This document shows positions 58,701-64,000 of a DNA stretch of 64,000 bases, in pieces. The notes below the pieces were generated by a model, which saw only the letters and a program-made list of their open reading frames with translations, made no database searches and was not told the DNA's origin. Both the position numbers and the translations under genes were made by a program. Numbering within the stretch: the first letter of the stretch is position 1; each line of letters opens with the position of its first letter. The stretch is from Loxodes magnus (Eukaryota > Ciliophora > Karyorelictea > Loxodida > Loxodidae), in the NCBI GenBank assembly GCA_946699065.1, contig CAMPDV010000451.1, forward strand, positions 62,001 through 126,000, written 5' to 3'.

Positions 58701-61408
58701 CATAGTATGAAATATTATCAAATTTTTTTTAAATTTATGATGGTTTGCGAATGAGAGAACCATTTTAAGTCTTAATTTTTTTAAGTCATTTCAACAAATC
58801 TCAATAAATTAATTTGAAGTTCTTCATTCTTTTCAGTTTGTAGCAATCTATTAGAAATATTAGTTAGCTGTTTCCTTTATTCTTATTAAAAAATAAAATC
58901 TGAAAATTTCGTTTGCAATTTAATAATTTTTTTAATTAATAAATTATAAAATTTAATAGCTAAAATTTTACTTTTTTTCCATTTGTTAAATTATTCAAAA
59001 ACAATATTTTTAATAGTGAGTATATTTTACAATCTACTATACTAATTTTACCATTATTAATTATTTATTAAACTTACTTAAAATATATTATTGAAAATAA
59101 ATAAATTTTGATAAATATCTAATTTAATTATGTCAATAATCACTTTTTTTCTGTTTTCTTTGAAAATAGATTTTTAAGGATATCATTTTAAGTTAATTTA
59201 CGGATAAAAAATAATAAAATTTTTGTTTAAGGTTCTTGAAGATTTATAGTATATTATTTAAATTAAGCTATCCGAAAATAAAAAAAGATTAATCTAATAT
59301 TAAATTTTTGTTTTATTTAAGTGATAAGAAAAAACTATAAAGATTAGAAAAATGCGAAAATAATTTAATAGTTCTTCGTCATTTTAAGATTTCTTTATTT
59401 CTACAAGCTAAATTTTTTAAAGATATTGTTTGTTTATCTTCGAAACTACTTAATTCTCAAAAACCTCTAAAAAATTAATTAAAATTTTTTCATGCTCGAT
59501 TCACATAATCGTTATCTTTCATAATCAAATAATAAATTTAAAGTATTTAATATTTTAATTTTAGTACTTTTAATTAACTAATTTTATAACTTTTTAAATT
59601 TTTTATTATCTATTCGAAATTTTTTTGATTGTCTCCCGTTTCAAATTAAAAAATTAAAAATGAATAATTAAAAAATTCTTCAGTTATAAAAATAAATTAA
59701 ATATAAAATTATTTATTCCATACTAGCAATATTTTGAATTTCTAGTTTAAATTTGTTATAATAAATGGAAATAAATAAATTATTTTTATTAATGAAAATT
59801 TATAAAATTTAAATAAGATTTATACCAATTTTCTTGGGATATTTTTTTATAATTGCTAATTTTTTAGATATAATAAATTACTATTAGAAATAAATTTTAG
59901 ATCATCAGTGAATCTTAATAGCTTTTTATATAATTATTAATATTAATCTTTTTTAAAATATTTATGTATCAAAATTAAAAAATTTCTAATTATTATCTAT
60001 ATTTATCTAATTTTATTCTATCTTCAAGAAAATTTTCTTTTGTTTTCAAATATTTTTTATTTAAAATTTTAAGATTAATTGTGTTAATATTTTTATTCCC
60101 TTTAACTTGAAAAAGGTATTTAGCTGTTGATATAACATTTTTTTATATATCTAATCTTTCTTACTCAAAATATTTAGGTTAATTACAAAATTTTCATATA
60201 CATGAGCAAAAGTTTCTTGTTTAAAAGAAAGTATTAAAATAATTATGATTCCTTTAAATTTTAACTTACCATAAGATTTTATACGCTATAAATAGTAAGT
60301 CAAACATTTTTTCGATTTTAGTAATTGTCACTATAAAGATATTTACTTTTTTACATTTAATATCGCTTACATAAATTTAACTTTATTTTTCAATAAACTG
60401 ACTCTAAAATAGTTTTGCAAAATATTTAGATTTAATTTCAGCAAAATTTATTATATTTTATGTATCAATTTTAAATAGTATTTTAGATACTGGTTGATAT
60501 AAAGTTAAATGGAAACTTTTATTATAAAAAATAATTCAAAAGCACACTAAAATTTATAATTATTGAAAAATAATAGATGACCTTTATTATTTAGTATATA
60601 TCAGAGTAGTTAATACTACTACTAAATAAAAAAAAATTATTCTAAAAACGAAATAATTCTAAATATAAAGAAACCATCTAGCAAAAATCTCATTTCTTAA
60701 AACTTTAGATTTGAACTTCTTTTACAAGAATCATCTGAATTATTTCCAACTAAGTTAAAAAAATATATAATTAATATCCTTTTTGCAATTTCTTTATTTT
60801 GCTGATTATTCTTAACAGTTAGAAACTATTTAGATACATTATAAATTAGTCTCATATTTAACACTACTAAGATTAACTTAAACTGATATATTTAAAACTT
60901 GAATGCTTCTTTAGTCTTATATATACGTTTTCTTGATTTTTCAAAATGAAAAAAATATGAATCTTTATATATGACTATGCTAATAAGGACTTTAAAATAT
61001 TGCTTAATAAAATTATAAATGCTTAAATTATATAACATTAAGCATGCTAGTACTACGAAAGAGTTATCTATAAAGAATATGTTTATATATAGAATGAACT
61101 GTCTATTTTATTTGCTATTTATGATAGCAAATTTTAATAAACACTCAATCAATTAAATTTGCTAAACTTACACTCTTCATTAGTTCTTCTAATGATGTTA
61201 CTTTAAAACTTTTTTGGTATAAGACATTTAAACTTACTCTTTTGCATGAAAATTCATAAAAAATAAGGATGATATAACATATTGTAGGCATGATTATAGA
61301 TGCAAATATTTTAAGCTGATCATTTTTTAAAATAGTATTAAACAAATAGAAATCTAAGATACAAAAGAAATAGTTCTTATTACTTTATCCCAAAACTAAT
61401 AATTTAAA
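58701..61408. other. AT-rich stretch, nothing recognised
   Basis: The 66-codon minus-strand frame at 61145-61345 looks reasonable in composition but has no support. Confidence 0.5.
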
Positions 61409-64000
61409 TATTAAAGTTAAATTGAAGGAGATAGTAAATAGATATTTGGGATATATTTAATTAATATATAGTTTAATTTGTTATTATATAAGAATATTGT
61501 AAAATCAAATTTTTAAAATTTGATTTTCTTAAATCATCATAATTTAAATATGAAGATCAAATATAGAATAATTTAAAGAAGCGCGATGTCTTTTTAAGGA
61601 AAATTTTAATAAGCCATCAAATAACATAAAGTAGCTATATCATTTAATATTTGATTTTAGAACAAATTAAATTAAAATGACAAAGTTAAAATTGTAAAAT
61701 TTAAGAAGTTTTTGAGAAAAGTCCATAAAACTTTGATCACAATACTGCAGCTTCTTATAATAATGTAGAAACTCTTAAATTTAATAAAAATATAAAAGAA
61801 TAAAGAGTGTTAAGATAATAGTTTAACTGCTTAATCCTAAAAAGGCTTAGGTGCTTTTTGAAAATATTTTGAACATATTATGCTATATTATTGACTTCAA
61901 ACATGATTCTAGTTATTTGGTTGTTTATAGCAATTAAAGTTACTTATAAATTAAATTAGAAAAAATTAATGAATATACTGAGTATAATGACATAACAATT
62001 AAAATTATTCTTAATATATGATATCTATTATTTCAAAATTAAATCCTTTGCAGACTAATTAAATTTGCTGATGATGTCAATTAATAAAGCATGAATATTA
62101 AGTAAAAACAATGAAGAATGTTTTCTAATTGAAAGAACTAATTTTTATTATTAAGGAAAACATATTTAATCTATTGGTTGCTACCACATAGCTAAAAGGA
62201 TAACCAAACTATAAAATATTACTATTATAAAAGTTAATCAAGAATTATCAAAAGATTTTGAAATTCTGTTAGTTACTTCAGAGAAATTAATAAAATAAAA
62301 TCTAATGAATGATAATGCTAAAAATAATTAGTAGAATAGGAAATTTCAAAAAAGCACATTGAAACTAAAAGTTTCAAGAATATAATTAAAAATTTTAATT
62401 CAATTCATTAGAAGCTCTTAAAAAAAGTTTCTAAGAAAAAGTAAGAAAAAGGAGAATCATTAAGAAATTTAAAATATTTACAATAGTTTAAAATATATCT
62501 TAAATAAAAGTACTTAATGCGAAAAGTAAATATTTAATCATAAATTAACTAATAAAGTTCATATTGGATATTCTCTGTTTTAAATTAAGCCTAATCTAAT
62601 ATAAAAATTAGAAGCTTTTATTCTTACTTTCCAACTAATAATTTTATGATCATTTACCAATTAACGAAAAGTTAATTTCAATCAAGCAAAATTTAATTTT
62701 GAAGAGAAAAAGCAAAGTAAGATGTGAATATGAAAAGCTTTTAAGCCAAACTAACTCATTTTGATCTTAAGTCTTTAAAAATTTTACAATAAAATAAACA
62801 TAAAGAAGCAAATCCACATTTTGTAAGTGAAATAACACATCAACAATATTTAAGTTTTATTACGAAAAAACGTATCTATATTATTTGAAAATAAATACGT
62901 TAAAAAATTAGCATTTTATAACTTATTAACAACTCAGCTAATTTTTAATGAGAATAGATCTTATTAGAATCTAATATTATAAGTATAAATCTAATCCTAT
63001 AAGTTTAAATAAAAAAATAGTTCATGTTAGTAATGCAATCTTATCCCTTTAAAGAAATAACATAGAAATATTAATTAATTTTTAATTGATCCTTTTATTT
63101 TATAGGACAAAAGACTAGATATTAATATTTGATAAGATAATAAGTTTTAGTAAATAAAAAATGAGAGAATTAGAATATCAATTATTGAAAGTTCTAGACT
63201 ATAAGATAATTTTACCAAAAGCTTGTAAAAATATTGTTAAATAATTAAGTTAATTATCTTAAAATTTATTTTAGGTGAAAGTGAACTTATTTAATTTTTA
63301 GACTATTAAATAAATTTAAAAAAGTAAGAATAAAGCAAAATAATTTAAAATATATATAAAGGTATTTTATAGTAATAATAGAATTAATAACTAAATTAAA
63401 AATTAAATGCTAAAAAGTTGAAGGAGCTATTTCTTATTTCATATAATTAATTTTAGTAAAATACATTTGCTATATACTGATTAAAACAATTAAAATGTAT
63501 TTTTTATTTAATTTATTTAAAAAAATAATTTTAGATATTAATAAATAATACACTCATAAAGATAATAGACTCTAAAAAATATAAATTTAGAAAAATAAAT
63601 TTGAAGTGTTTTCATAGAATATTACTATTTTATTAAATCCCAAGAAGATTAAATTTTTTAATTAGTTTTTCTCTTAATGAACCTTATTAAAGGATATAAA
63701 ATGAAAGGCTATTAAGTAATAATTTCTTTTACTTTTTTAAAAATGTTTCTTAAATTAAGATTCATTTAAAACTATAAGATTTTAGAATTGTGTTTGCTTT
63801 GAGAATTATTTAAGTATAACGTAAATGACTGTTAAATGACAGATATAATACGAATAAAATTCTAAGTATTTTTTAGATTGAACTTGTAAATGGAGAAAAT
63901 TTAATTATCCGTAACTTAGCAAATAGAGTTAAGGAAGAAAAATAATTCATCCTAATTCTAATAAGAAATGGAATAAAATATATAAAACCTGAAATTGCAC
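61409..64000 (+). repeat. ~2.6-kb dispersed repeat, copy 2 (runs off the window)
   Basis: It aligns with 35466-38557 in the same orientation, 26 kb downstream, and ends only because the window ends. It lacks the 529-bp insertion, so its site at 61481-61495 shows the empty target. It has its own extra DNA at about 63.7-63.85 kb. At about 62066 one plus-strand frame reads Leu-Ile-Lys-Phe-Ala-Asp-Asp-Val, resembling the catalytic box of LINE reverse transcriptases, but copy 1 does not keep it. Confidence 0.75.

Noticed and set aside
1-64000. Tetrahymena/Paramecium-type code (TAA/TAG = Gln, TGA stop)
   Set aside because: It would need three nonsense mutations with no frameshift in the RING/Kelch gene and several in an otherwise single-phase LINE, all at Trp-like positions.

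Overview
The window looks like nuclear DNA of a ciliate whose genetic code has no dedicated stop codon. The DNA is extremely AT-rich. The one clear host gene (5628-8078, + strand) stays in frame for 816 codons only if TAA and TAG are read as Gln. It also carries three in-frame TGA codons, all inside its Kelch domain. A LINE fragment (21424-22500, - strand) is open in a single phase, with TGA at positions where LINE proteins have Trp, including the Trp of a W-L-P motif. Together these point to TAA/TAG = Gln and TGA = Trp with context-dependent stops, as known in karyorelictean ciliates (for example Loxodes) and, with further differences, in the heterotrich Condylostoma. A Tetrahymena-type code, where TGA is always a stop, does not fit. 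The species is inferred, not shown.

Layout. 1-5534 has protein-like translations on the - strand in one phase, with a middle stretch (2.4-4.1 kb) where the + strand reads equally well. 5535-5627 is a 93-bp divergent spacer. 5628-8078 is a RING / B-box / coiled-coil / Kelch gene. 8.1-9.85 kb is a cluster of unrelated simple and tandem repeats with three copies of a conserved box. From 10.08 kb to the end the window is a graveyard of dispersed elements in very AT-rich DNA. It holds at least six relics of one zinc-knuckle protein family on both strands, several more possible relatives, a 5'-truncated LINE, a second small ORF family (28.3 and 49.8 kb), and a pair of ~2.6-kb direct repeats (35.5-38.6 and 61.4-64.0 kb). 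One of these repeats carries a 529-bp insertion with a 6-bp target duplication. Relatively GC-rich structured islands lie at 17.57, 31.33, 35.55 and 53.9 kb.

Limits. Because all three standard stops can be sense codons, almost every frame is open. An open frame is therefore no evidence of coding here. I trusted known domain motifs, agreement between repeat copies, or a long single phase with sensible residues, and gave low confidence elsewhere. I saw no tRNA, rRNA, CRISPR array or confidently identified regulatory site. Introns cannot be excluded.
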